DNA of 64,000 bases from Actinoallomurus liliacearum. GTDB lineage: Bacteria; Actinomycetota; Actinomycetes; Streptosporangiales; Streptosporangiaceae. How positions within the stretch are numbered: position 1 is the stretch's first letter; each line of letters begins with the position of its first letter. The translations under genes were made by a program, and so were the position numbers. The notes below the pieces were generated by a model. It was not told the origin of the DNA. It did not search any database and worked only from the letters and a program-made list of their open reading frames with translations. This document shows positions 19,914-27,867 of the stretch, in pieces. The stretch spans positions 992,001-1,056,000 of the forward strand of contig NZ_BAABHJ010000005.1 of assembly GCF_039542035.1 (NCBI RefSeq), written 5' to 3'.

Positions 19914-20513
19914 TCAGCGGCCGAGCAGGCGGTCGATGGCGCGGCGGGCGCGTTCGGGGGCCGCCGGGTCGCGGTGCAGCTGGATCGCCTGCTCGGCGGC
20001 GAGCGCGACACCGTTCAGCTCGAAGACGAGCTGGTCGACGTCGGTGTCCCCCGGCAGGTCACCCGCCTCGACGGCCGCGCGGAGCTCCGCGGCGACGTAA
20101 CCGGCCCAGCTCGCGAGGGCGGCGAGCACCGCGTCGCGGACCGGACCGGGGCGGCCGTCGAACTCGGTGGCGACCGAGGTGATGAAGCAGCCGGCGTTCC
20201 CCTCGTCGTCCGCCATGGAGTCGATCCACTCCCCGAAGGCCCGCGCCAGACGGGCGACCCCCGGGTCGGCGCCCGCCACCCGCACGGGAACGCGGGCGCG
20301 GAACCGCTCGACCGCGGCGTCGAGCGTGGCGAGCTGCAGGGCCTCCTTGGTGCCGAAATGGCCGATGACGCCGGCCTTGCTCATGCCGAGCTCGGTGGCG
20401 AGCCGCCCGATGGTGACGCCTTCCAGGCCCTCGGCCGAGGCGAGGGTCAGGGCGCACTCGATGATCCGGGTCCGGGTGGCGGCGGTCTCGATGGCGGACT
20501 TGCGCGGGCTCAT
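19914..20513 (-). CDS. TetR/AcrR family transcriptional regulator
   Basis: Repressor-type protein of 199 residues. The N-terminal HTH is at about 14-58 (TRTRIIECALTLASAEGLEGVTIGRLATELGMSKAGVIGHFGTKEALQLATLDAA), and the rest is the helical ligand-binding domain of the TetR_C_16/YxaF-like kind. It is divergent from the metallo-hydrolase gene, and repeated CGACCGTTCG elements lie between the two starts, so it probably represses itself and that enzyme until a ligand binds. It converges with the oxidoreductase gene (6-base gap). Confidence 0.93.
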   Translation of the reverse strand: MSPRKSAIETAATRTRIIECALTLASAEGLEGVTIGRLATELGMSKAGVIGHFGTKEALQLATLDAAVERFRARVPVRVAGADPGVARLARAFGEWIDSMADDEGNAGCFITSVATEFDGRPGPVRDAVLAALASWAGYVAAELRAAVEAGDLPGDTDVDQLVFELNGVALAAEQAIQLHRDPAAPERARRAIDRLLGR

Positions 20514-20527
20514 GACAGCAGCTTAAC

Positions 20528-20566
20528 CTACCGACCGTTCGCTAAATACGTACGACCGTTCGGTAG
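20528..20566. promoter_or_regulatory. candidate TetR operator between divergent genes
   Basis: Two direct copies of CGACCGTTCG (20532-20541 and 20553-20562) lie exactly 21 bases apart, each followed by a CTAAA element nearby. Outer arms CTACCGA (20528-20534) and TCGGTAG (20560-20566) form an inverted pair. The site fills the 66-base gap between the TetR and metallo-hydrolase starts, as expected for an operator binding two TetR dimers. Confidence 0.65.
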
Positions 20567-20579
20567 CTAAAGAGGTGTC

Positions 20580-21425
20580 ATGAAGATCCATCACCTGAAC
20601 TGCGGCTCGATGCGCGAGATCGACCCCGGCGGCGAGGAGAACGCTCCGGAGCCCGCCCGCGCCCTGAACCACTGCCTGCTGGTCGAGACCGACGCGGCCG
20701 GCCTCGTCCTGGTCGAGACCGGCTTCGGAACGGCCGACGTCGCCCGCCCGGAGGAGACCCTCGGCCGTACCTTCCTCGATCGCACACAGGCGCTCCTCGA
20801 CCCGGGGGAGACCGCCGTACGGCACATCGAGCGCCTCGGTCACTCGGTCGCCGACGTCCGCCACATCGTGCTGACCCACCTCGACCTCGACCACAGCGGC
20901 GGGCTGCCGGACTTCCCGCATGCCACCGGTCATCTGCACGACGCGGAGTACCGGGCCGCCATGGCCGCCACGAGCGGGCATCCCGAGCACGCGCTGCGCT
21001 ACCGGCCCGCGCACTGGGCACATCGCCCGCACTGGCGGACCTACGAGTCGCGGAAGGGCGCGTCGTGGTTCGGGTTCGACGCCATCGAACTCGACGGCCT
21101 GCCCCCGGAGATCCTCCTCGTCCCGCTGGCCGGGCACACCGAGGGACACTGCGCCGTGGCCGTACGCGACGGCGGCCGCTGGCTCCTGCACGCCGGTGAC
21201 GCCTTCTACCACCACGGCCAGGTCGAGCCGGAGGGCCGTTGGTCGATGCCCCTGTGGGAGGCGCTGGAGGAGATCACCGAGGTCGACCGGCCGCTGCGCA
21301 TGGCCAACCAGGCCCGGCTGCGCGAGCTCCTGCGCGACCACGGCGACGAGGTCGACGTCTTCTCGGCCCACGACCCCTGGGCCTTCGCCCGCCTCGCCGC
21401 CGGGGGAGCCGGTCACGCCTCGTGA
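20580..21425 (+). CDS. MBL-fold metallo-hydrolase
   Basis: Metallo-beta-lactamase-fold hydrolase of 281 residues. The signature is H100-L-D102-L-D104-H105 (THLDLDHSGG); the second His of the usual HxHxDH motif is Asp, a variant also seen in lactonase-like members. Further ligands are likely in LAGHTEGHCAV and in HAGDAFYH. The overall plan resembles AHL-lactonase/AttM-like enzymes, but the substrate cannot be fixed. AGAGG precedes the ATG. It is divergent from and probably controlled by the TetR gene, and a stem-loop follows the stop. Confidence 0.88.
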   Translation: MKIHHLNCGSMREIDPGGEENAPEPARALNHCLLVETDAAGLVLVETGFGTADVARPEETLGRTFLDRTQALLDPGETAVRHIERLGHSVADVRHIVLTHLDLDHSGGLPDFPHATGHLHDAEYRAAMAATSGHPEHALRYRPAHWAHRPHWRTYESRKGASWFGFDAIELDGLPPEILLVPLAGHTEGHCAVAVRDGGRWLLHAGDAFYHHGQVEPEGRWSMPLWEALEEITEVDRPLRMANQARLRELLRDHGDEVDVFSAHDPWAFARLAAGGAGHAS

Positions 21426-21436
21426 CCCCGTACGCA

Positions 21437-21463
21437 CCCTGAGCTGGGAAGGTCTGCTCAGGG
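21437..21463 (+). terminator. stem-loop after the metallo-hydrolase gene
   Basis: CCCTGAGC and GCTCAGGG form a perfect 8-pair stem with an 11-base loop, starting 11 bases after the stop. The T-tract is weak (a tctttacttt stretch follows after about 7 bases), so termination may be partial. Confidence 0.5.
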
Positions 21464-21590
21464 CGGAGGGTCTTTACTTTGCATTAGTGCGGTTATCGGT
21501 ATGTCTTGTTCAGCCCTACGACTGGAAGATCGCAGGTCAAGGCCCCGCTACTGCCGAGGAAACGTTCTTGAATAGCTCTACGATCGGTTC

Positions 21591-22262
21591 ATGACCTCAG
21601 TTCTGCTCGCCGAGGACGACACGTCCATATCCGAGCCTCTCGCCAGAGCGCTGCGGCGGGAGGGATACAACGTCGAAGTCAGTCCCGACGGTCCACAGGC
21701 GCTCGAGCGGGCGCTCGGGGGTGGGGTGGACCTCATCGTCCTGGACCTCGGCCTGCCCGAGCTCGACGGGCTCGAAGTGGCTCGGCGCGTACGCGCCGAG
21801 GGCCACGGCGTGCCGATCCTCATCCTCACCGCCCGCGCCGACGAGGTGGACACCGTCGTGGGCCTCGACGCCGGCGCCGACGACTACGTCACCAAGCCGT
21901 TCCGTCTCGCCGAGCTCCTGGCCCGCGTCCGCGCGCTGCTGCGCAGGGGCAGCACCGAGACGCCCATCGTCCAGGGCGTCCGAATAGACGCCGAGTCCCG
22001 GCGCGCCTGGATGGGCGACCAGGAGCTCCAGCTGACGACCAAGGAGTTCGACCTGCTGCGCGTGCTGGTCCGCGACGCGGGCAAGGTCGTCACCCGAGAG
22101 CAGATCATGCGGGAGGTGTGGGACACCAACTGGTGGGGCTCCACCAAGACCCTCGACATGCACATCTCCTGGCTTCGGCGCAAGCTAGGGGATGACGCGG
22201 GCAGCCCGCGTTACATCACGACCGTACGAGGAGTGGGTTTCCGCTTCGAGCGCGGTGACTAG
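21591..22262 (+). CDS. OmpR-family response regulator
   Basis: Two-component response regulator of 223 residues. The receiver domain (1-118) has the acidic pocket (AEDD), phospho-acceptor D52 (IVLDLGLPE), the switch Thr in LTARADE and the conserved Lys in VTKPF. The C-terminal winged helix (about 125-222) includes LTTKEFDLLRVLVRDAGKVVTREQI and the wing TVRGVGFRFE. Its kinase starts 60 bases downstream, so they form a pair. The signal and regulon are unknown. Confidence 0.95.
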   Translation: MTSVLLAEDDTSISEPLARALRREGYNVEVSPDGPQALERALGGGVDLIVLDLGLPELDGLEVARRVRAEGHGVPILILTARADEVDTVVGLDAGADDYVTKPFRLAELLARVRALLRRGSTETPIVQGVRIDAESRRAWMGDQELQLTTKEFDLLRVLVRDAGKVVTREQIMREVWDTNWWGSTKTLDMHISWLRRKLGDDAGSPRYITTVRGVGFRFERGD

Positions 22263-22322
22263 TCGTGTGAACCCGGCGTGACCACCCCCTGGTCACGTCC
22301 CGGGCGAAAGAGAGGGACCCCC

Positions 22323-23603
22323 ATGAGGCGACGGCTTCTGCTGTCGACGCTGGCCGTCGCGGTCGTCGCCGTGCTCCTGCTCGGCATCCCGCTGGCGTAC
22401 TCGACCCATCGGCTCCTCTACGACGAGGCGGAGCAGCAGGTCGAGCGGGAGGCGGCGACCGTGGTGGCCGGCGTGAACCTGAAACAGGAAGGCAAGCAGT
22501 CCGTCATCGGCGACCAGATCGCCAAGGAATTCCCCAGCCGCTACATCGTCATCACCCTGGCCAACGACGAGGTGATCACGGCCGGGGTCGCGCCGCCCAA
22601 GGGCGCGCACGTCATCAGGAAGACCGCGAACGACCGCGGCGTCCGGGTCCAGGTGTCCCGGGACGCCGCCGACATCGAGGCCGAGGCGCTGCGCACGCTG
22701 GTGCTGATCGGCAGCCTCGTCGTGCTCGGCGTCGGGGTGGCGGTCGGGCTGGCGATGGTGCAGGCGCGCAAGCTCACCCTGCCGCTGATCGACCTGGCCG
22801 AGACCGCCGACCGCCTCGGATCCGGCAACGCGCGGCCGCGCCGCCGCCGGTACGGCGTGCCCGAGGTCGACCGGGTCGCGGAGGTGCTGGACCGTAGCGC
22901 CGTACGGATCGCCGACCTGCTCGCCGCGAGCCGGGAGTTCGCCTCCGACGCCAGCCACCAGCTGCGTACGCCGCTGACGGCGCTGTCCATGCGGCTGGAG
23001 GAGATGATCGAGGCCGCGGAGTATCCGGACGTCGTCCGGGAGGAGGGCGCCGCGGCGGCCGCGCAGGTCGAGCGCCTCGCGGCGGTCGTCGAGCAGCTCC
23101 TCGCCCGCGCCAAGCACGACCCCACGGGTGACGCGGTCCCCGTCGACGTCGACGACATCGTCGCGCAGCAGGTGGAGGAGTGGGAGCCGGTCTTCCGGCG
23201 GGAGGGACGCCGGCTGGAGGTCTCCGGCGTGACGGAGCTCACCGCCGTGGCCAGCCCCGGCGGCCTGTCGCAGATCGTCGCCACCCTGCTGGACAACTCG
23301 CTCGTGCACGGAGACGGCACGGTCGCCATCCACACCAAGGAGACGCCGACGTCGATCGTCGTGGAGGTCGGGGACGAGGGCGTGGGCGTGCCCCCGGAGC
23401 TGGAACGCCGCGTCTTCGACCGCAACGTCAGCGGACGGTGGCAGGGGACCGGGCTCGGGCTCTACCTCGCGCGTTCGCTGGCGACCGCGGACGGCGGCCG
23501 CCTCGAGCTCGTACGCGCCCGGCCCGCCACCTTCGCGATCTTCCTGCGGAAGGGCGACGAGGTGCTGCGGGCGCGCGAGCGCGTCGTCAGCGGACCCGCT
23601 TGA
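22323..23603 (+). CDS. two-component sensor histidine kinase
   Basis: Membrane kinase of 426 residues. Helix 1 (about 5-25) and helix 2 (about 125-147) flank an extracytoplasmic sensor of roughly 100 residues. A HAMP-like linker leads to the dimerisation domain with H212 in SDASHQLRTPLTAL, then the ATPase domain with the N-box (LLDNSLVHG), G1 (GDEGVGVPPE) and G2 (GTGLGLYLARSL). GAGAGGG precedes the ATG at 22323; an upstream in-frame ATG at 22278 lacks such a site. It is partnered with the response regulator before it. Its last 17 bases overlap the end of the convergent gtrA-like gene. Confidence 0.93.
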   Translation: MRRRLLLSTLAVAVVAVLLLGIPLAYSTHRLLYDEAEQQVEREAATVVAGVNLKQEGKQSVIGDQIAKEFPSRYIVITLANDEVITAGVAPPKGAHVIRKTANDRGVRVQVSRDAADIEAEALRTLVLIGSLVVLGVGVAVGLAMVQARKLTLPLIDLAETADRLGSGNARPRRRRYGVPEVDRVAEVLDRSAVRIADLLAASREFASDASHQLRTPLTALSMRLEEMIEAAEYPDVVREEGAAAAAQVERLAAVVEQLLARAKHDPTGDAVPVDVDDIVAQQVEEWEPVFRREGRRLEVSGVTELTAVASPGGLSQIVATLLDNSLVHGDGTVAIHTKETPTSIVVEVGDEGVGVPPELERRVFDRNVSGRWQGTGLGLYLARSLATADGGRLELVRARPATFAIFLRKGDEVLRARERVVSGPA

Positions 23604-24135
23604 CGGTCTGCCCGGCGGGCACCCGGGGCGGGGGCGGCGCGGCGTCGCCCCCAACGGGCTCCTCGGCCTCGGGCAGCCCGGTGTGCGGGTCGACCGGCGG
23701 CGCGGCCGGCGGCAGGAACACCCACTTCTTGTACGCCCAGTAGCGGAACAGGGTCGCCACGCCGGTGCCGACGATCTGCGACACGTTGAACGCCAGGCCG
23801 TTGTGGATGCCGAGGACGTAGTGGGTGAAGCCGATGAACACCCAGGTGATCACCAGGCCGACGCCGTTGAACACGAAGAACAGGACGTACTCCCGGCCCA
23901 GGCCCGACCTGTCGCGGTGGCGGAACGTCCAGAACCGGTTGGCGAAGTACGAGAACGTCGTCGCCACGATCGTCCCGACGCCGAACGACGTCAGCGGGCC
24001 GACGTGGAAACCGAGGTGCAGGGTGTCGGAGATGCCGATGGTGATGATGAAGTTCAGCACGCCGATCGTCCCGAACGCCGCGAGCTCATGGAACAGGTGC
24101 GCGAATCTCCGATAGAGATGACTGACGAAGCTCAC
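23587..24135 (-). CDS. GtrA family membrane protein
   Basis: Protein of 182 residues with four membrane helices (roughly 16-36, 44-64, 80-103 and 110-130) in the GtrA pattern (GVLNFIITIGISDTL; TIVATTFSYFANRFWTF; FRYWAYKKWVF). GtrA proteins are thought to move or help flip polyprenyl-phosphate-linked sugars across the membrane. The C-terminus is a proline-rich cytoplasmic tail. GAGAGG lies 6-9 bases ahead of the GTG at 24135, which begins MSFVSHLYRR. It converges with and overlaps the histidine kinase gene and is divergent from purK. Confidence 0.9.
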   Translation of the reverse strand: MSFVSHLYRRFAHLFHELAAFGTIGVLNFIITIGISDTLHLGFHVGPLTSFGVGTIVATTFSYFANRFWTFRHRDRSGLGREYVLFFVFNGVGLVITWVFIGFTHYVLGIHNGLAFNVSQIVGTGVATLFRYWAYKKWVFLPPAAPPVDPHTGLPEAEEPVGGDAAPPPPRVPAGQTVKRVR

Positions 24136-24303
24136 GAAGCGGGACCTCTCATTCCGGATGGCGGCTGATCGCACGTCGCTCGGCGAAGCCCGGATCAATC
24201 GATACCCCTGGCCTACGAGGTTAGACGGCGTTCCCGGACCCGTTGTTCCCGCGCTCGTCGCCCGGCGAACCCGCTCTCTGAGCACGGCGGATAGGCTTCC
24301 CAC

Positions 24304-25470
24304 GTGACGGACAGGCAAGAGATACCAGTCGTCGGCATGGTCGGCGGCGGGCAGCTGGCCCGGATGACGCAGCAGGCGGCGATCGCGCTCGGCGTGCCGC
24401 TGCGGGTGCTCAGCGACAGCGCCCACGCGTCGGCGGCCAAGGTGATCGCCGACGTGCGCATCGGTGACCACCGCTCCCTCGACGACCTGCGCGCCTTCGC
24501 CAAGGGCGCCGACGTGGTGACCTGGGACCACGAGCACGTGCCCGGCGAGCACATCCAGGCGCTGGAGGCCGACGGCGTCGCCTGCCGCCCCGGATCCGGG
24601 GCGCTGCTGCACGCCCAGGACAAGCGGGTCATGCGCGAACGCCTCACCGCCCTCGGCGCGCCGTGCCCGGAGTTCGTCGTGCTCGACCCCGAGGCGCCCC
24701 TGGCGACCCTTGAAAGCTTCGCGGAGCGGACGGGCTGGCCGGTCGTGCTCAAGGCGACGCGCGGCGGCTACGACGGCAAGGGCGTATGGGGCTGCGCGTC
24801 CCTGGAGGAGGCCCGCGCCGTCGTCGAGCGCGCCGCCGCGGAGGGCGTCGGCCTGCTCGCCGAGCAGCACGTTCCGTTCCGCCGGGAGCTGGCCGCCCTC
24901 GTCGCCCGCTCGCCGTACGGGCAGGGCGCCGCGTACCCGATCGTGGAGACCGTCCAGACCGACGGGATCTGCACCGAGGTGATCGCGCCCGCGCCGGGCC
25001 TGGACTCCGACCGTGCCGAGGAGGCGCAGCGACTCGCGCTCGGCCTCGCCGACGCCCTCGGCGTGACCGGGCTGCTGGCCGTCGAGCTGTTCGAGACCGA
25101 GGACGGCGTCCTCGTCAACGAGCTGGCGATGCGGCCGCACAACTCCGGGCACTGGACGATCGAGGGCTCGCGCACCTCGCAGTTCGAGCAGCACCTGCGC
25201 GCCGTCCTCGACCTGCCGCTCGGCGACACGACGCCCACCGCGCCGTACACCGTCATGGCGAACGTCCTGGGCGGCGACGAGCCGGAGATCTACAAGCGTT
25301 ACATCCACGTCATGGCCCACGACCCCGCCGTGAAGGTGCACTTCTACGGCAAGGAGGTCCGGCCCGGCCGCAAGATCGGCCATGTCACCGCGCTCGGCGA
25401 CGACCTGGAGGAGACCCGCGAGCGGGCCCGCCACGCCGCCGACTACCTGAGGAAGGGTCCCACCGTATGA
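24304..25470 (+). CDS. purK: 5-(carboxyamino)imidazole ribonucleotide synthase PurK
   Basis: ATP-grasp enzyme of 388 residues for purine synthesis: it joins bicarbonate to AIR using ATP to give N5-CAIR. The N-terminus VVGMVGGGQLARMTQQAA is the PurK signature; the ATP-grasp core includes GWPVVLKATRGGYDGKGVW and NELAMRPHNSGHWTIEG with the conserved Asn/Arg/His residues. It starts at a GTG at 24304. The stop overlaps purE by ATGA, so the two sequential steps are translated together. Confidence 0.97.
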   Translation: MTDRQEIPVVGMVGGGQLARMTQQAAIALGVPLRVLSDSAHASAAKVIADVRIGDHRSLDDLRAFAKGADVVTWDHEHVPGEHIQALEADGVACRPGSGALLHAQDKRVMRERLTALGAPCPEFVVLDPEAPLATLESFAERTGWPVVLKATRGGYDGKGVWGCASLEEARAVVERAAAEGVGLLAEQHVPFRRELAALVARSPYGQGAAYPIVETVQTDGICTEVIAPAPGLDSDRAEEAQRLALGLADALGVTGLLAVELFETEDGVLVNELAMRPHNSGHWTIEGSRTSQFEQHLRAVLDLPLGDTTPTAPYTVMANVLGGDEPEIYKRYIHVMAHDPAVKVHFYGKEVRPGRKIGHVTALGDDLEETRERARHAADYLRKGPTV

Positions 25471-25949
25471 CCGTCGGCGTCGTGATGGGCAGCGACTCGG
25501 ACTGGCCCGTGATGAAGGCCGCCGCCGAGGCACTGGAGGAGTTCGACCTCCCGTACGAGGCGGACGTGGTCTCCGCGCACCGGATGCCGCAGGACATGAT
25601 CGCGTACGGCTCGGAGGCCGCCTCCCGCGGGCTCAAGGTGATCATCGCCGGCGCGGGCGGCGCCGCCCACCTGCCGGGCATGCTCGCCGCCGTGACCCCA
25701 CTCCCGGTGATCGGGGTGCCGGTACCCCTGAAGTACCTCGACGGCATGGACTCGCTGCTGTCGATCGCGCAGATGCCGGCCGGCGTGCCGGTGGCGACCG
25801 TCGCGATCGGCAACGCCCGCAACGCCGGCCTGCTGGCCGTCCGGATCCTCGCCGCGAGCGACCCGGAGCTGCGCGAGCGCATGGAGGACTTCCAGCGCGA
25901 CCTGCACGCCCAGGCCAAGCGCAAGGGCGAACGCCTCCGCCGCGCCTAG
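25467..25949 (+). CDS. purE: N5-carboxyaminoimidazole ribonucleotide mutase PurE
   Basis: Class I PurE of 160 residues, the mutase that turns N5-CAIR into CAIR. Family motifs are present: GVVMGSDSDWPVM at the N-terminus, SAHRMP with the catalytic His, GAGGAAHLPGM and GVPVPLKYLDGMDSLLSIAQMPAGVPVATV-type core. The ATG overlaps the purK stop. In mycobacteria purE and purK also sit next to a gtrA-like gene and fadE25, as far as I recall. Confidence 0.97.
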   Translation: MTVGVVMGSDSDWPVMKAAAEALEEFDLPYEADVVSAHRMPQDMIAYGSEAASRGLKVIIAGAGGAAHLPGMLAAVTPLPVIGVPVPLKYLDGMDSLLSIAQMPAGVPVATVAIGNARNAGLLAVRILAASDPELRERMEDFQRDLHAQAKRKGERLRRA

Positions 25950-26146
25950 CCGTCGCCGTTGAGCGTGGTTCCGCCTGTCGCGCCGATCTTGATGTCGGGC
26001 GATGAGGCGGGCGGCGATCCGGGCCGGGTGCCCCTGAACGAGCCGACTCCTCTGCCCGGAGCGCGGCTCTTGCGGCTCCAGGGCGTTGCAGGACTGTTCG
26101 AAGCGAGTCCCGGACAACGGGTTCGTTTTCCGTAATGGAGAGACCA

Positions 26147-26482
26147 ATGAACGAATCGCAGAACGGTCCGCACAGCGCTCGCCTGCGGCGGGGAGAACTC
26201 CAGGACAGGCTCAAGGCCGTCGGGGGCCTGTTCGAGATGGCGACGGCCCCGAAGCCCAACCCCGCGGCGAAGAACCTGGCCCGCAGGGAACTGGCGGACA
26301 TCCTTCCCCTGCTCGCAGGGGAACTGAGGGGCCTCGCCGACACCTTCACCGCTCTCGGTGAGGGGAGCCCGGCCGGCTTCGCCGAGCTCTCGGACGGGCA
26401 ACTGCAGCAGGCGAGTGGCGTCTGCGAGCAGCTCGTGCACGACATGCAGCTGTTCGACGACTACCTGCGCATCGAGCGCTGA
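26147..26482 (+). CDS. small hypothetical helical protein, 111 aa
   Basis: Unrecognised soluble protein that appears fully alpha-helical and hydrophilic (GELQDRLKAVGGLFEMA; ARRELADILPLLAGELRGLADTF; LQQASGVCEQLVHDMQLFDDYLRIE). The ATG at 26147 has GGAGAG eight bases before it, so it is preferred over the ATG at 26135. A strong rho-independent-type hairpin lies about 50 bases after the stop. No function is proposed. Confidence 0.65.
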   Translation: MNESQNGPHSARLRRGELQDRLKAVGGLFEMATAPKPNPAAKNLARRELADILPLLAGELRGLADTFTALGEGSPAGFAELSDGQLQQASGVCEQLVHDMQLFDDYLRIER

Positions 26483-26534
26483 TCTACCGCGATCAGTGCC
26501 TGCTCCCGCAGGATGCCCCTGAGGGAGTCACCGG

Positions 26535-26566
26535 ACTCCCCCCGTCCTGATCAGGGCGGGGGGAGT
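26535..26566. terminator. bidirectional terminator-type hairpin
   Basis: ACTCCCCCCGTCCTGA and TCAGGGCGGGGGGAGT are inverted arms of 16 bases with one mismatch (a possible G-U pair) and essentially no spacer; the centre TGATCA must open as the loop. It lies between the convergent ends of the small helical protein gene (26482) and the acyl-CoA dehydrogenase gene (26584), with a weak T-rich tail. It probably stops transcription from both sides. Confidence 0.75.
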
Positions 26567-26583
26567 TCTCGCTGTTCACCGGC

Positions 26584-27753
26584 CTACTTCAGGAGCTGGC
26601 GGGCCATGACGACGCGCTGGATCTGGTTGGTGCCCTCGTAGATCTGGGTGATCTTCGCGTCGCGCATCATGCGCTCGACCGGGTAGTCCCTGACGTAGCC
26701 GTAGCCGCCGAGGAGCTGGACGGCGTCGGTGGTGATCTCCATCGCCGCGTCGGAGGCGAAGCATTTGGCGGCCGAGGAGATGAAGGTCAGGTCCGCGATC
26801 TTCTCGCCCTCCATCGCCCGCTCGGACTTGGCGGCGGCGGCGTAGGTGAGCTGGCGGGCCGCCTCGAGCTTCATCGCCATGTCCGCGAGCATGAACTGCA
26901 CGCCCTGGAAGTCGCCGATCGGCTTGCCGAACTGCTTGCGCTCCTTGACGTACCCGATGGCGTAGTCCAGCGCGCCCTGGGCGATGCCGAGGGCCTGGGC
27001 CGCGATGGTGATCCGGGTGTGGTCGAGCGTGGCGAGGGCGGTCTTGAAGCCCGTGCCCTCGTCGCCGATGATCCGGTCGGCCGGGATCCGGACGTCGTCC
27101 ATGATGACCTCGCGGGTCGGCGAGCCCTTGATGCCGAGCTTCTTCTCCGGCGCGCCGAAGCTCACCCCCGGGTCGCTCTTCTCGACCACGAAGGCGGAGA
27201 TGCCGCGGGCGCCCTTCTCCGGGTCGGTGACGGCCATCACGGTGTAGTACTCCGAGACGCCCGCGTTGGTGATCCACCGCTTGGTGCCGTTGAGGACCCA
27301 GTGGTCGCCGTCGCGTACGGCCCGGGTCTTCATCGCGGCCGCGTCGCTGCCCGCCTCCGGCTCCGACAGTGCGTACGAGAACATGGCCTCGCCGCGGGCG
27401 ACCGGGCTCAGGTAGCGTTTTTTCAGGTCTTCGGAGCCGGAGAGGAGAATGGGAACGGTTCCGAGCTTGTTCACCGCCGGGATGAGGGACGAGGCGGCAC
27501 AGGCTCGAGCGACCTCTTCGATGACGATCACCGTGGCGAGGGCATCGGCGCCGACTCCCTCGTACGCCTCGGGGACGTGCACGGCGTGCAGGTCCGCCTG
27601 CACGAGCGCGTCATAGACGGCCTGGGGGAACTCCCCGGTCTCGTCGGTCTCCGCGGCCCGCGGAGCGATCTTGTCATCGGCCAGCGAGCGAACCGTCTCG
27701 CGGAGCATCCGGTGCTCTTCAGAGAGTTCGTACAGAGGAAAGTCTGCGGTCAT
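26584..27753 (-). CDS. acyl-CoA dehydrogenase (FadE25-like)
   Basis: Flavoprotein of 389 residues that oxidises acyl-CoA to 2-enoyl-CoA. It has the N-terminal helical domain, the family signature ALSEPEAGSDAAAMKTRA, the FAD/substrate segment WITNAGVSEYYTVMAV and a C-terminal helical domain ending with the usual QLLGGYGYVRDYPVERMMRDAKI and IYEGTNQIQRVVMAR, where E in YEGT is the expected catalytic base of short/medium-chain enzymes. The next-door purE, purK and gtrA fit the mycobacterial fadE25 neighbourhood. Substrate length is not known. Confidence 0.94.
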   Translation of the reverse strand: MTADFPLYELSEEHRMLRETVRSLADDKIAPRAAETDETGEFPQAVYDALVQADLHAVHVPEAYEGVGADALATVIVIEEVARACAASSLIPAVNKLGTVPILLSGSEDLKKRYLSPVARGEAMFSYALSEPEAGSDAAAMKTRAVRDGDHWVLNGTKRWITNAGVSEYYTVMAVTDPEKGARGISAFVVEKSDPGVSFGAPEKKLGIKGSPTREVIMDDVRIPADRIIGDEGTGFKTALATLDHTRITIAAQALGIAQGALDYAIGYVKERKQFGKPIGDFQGVQFMLADMAMKLEAARQLTYAAAAKSERAMEGEKIADLTFISSAAKCFASDAAMEITTDAVQLLGGYGYVRDYPVERMMRDAKITQIYEGTNQIQRVVMARQLLK

Positions 27754-27867
27754 GTGCCGATCGTACGCGGTAAACCTACTCGCCAGTAGGGCCGATAGCA
27801 TGCCGAGCGGCCCGTGGGGGACGTAGACGGGGTCGGGCACGGAACTCTGAGGAAAGGAGGCGGGACC

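Noticed and set aside
27814..27867. Upstream start for the UDP-glucose dehydrogenase
   Set aside because: The TTG at 27868 has a strong AAAGGAGG at good spacing and starts just before the Rossmann strand; the extension is not domain-like.
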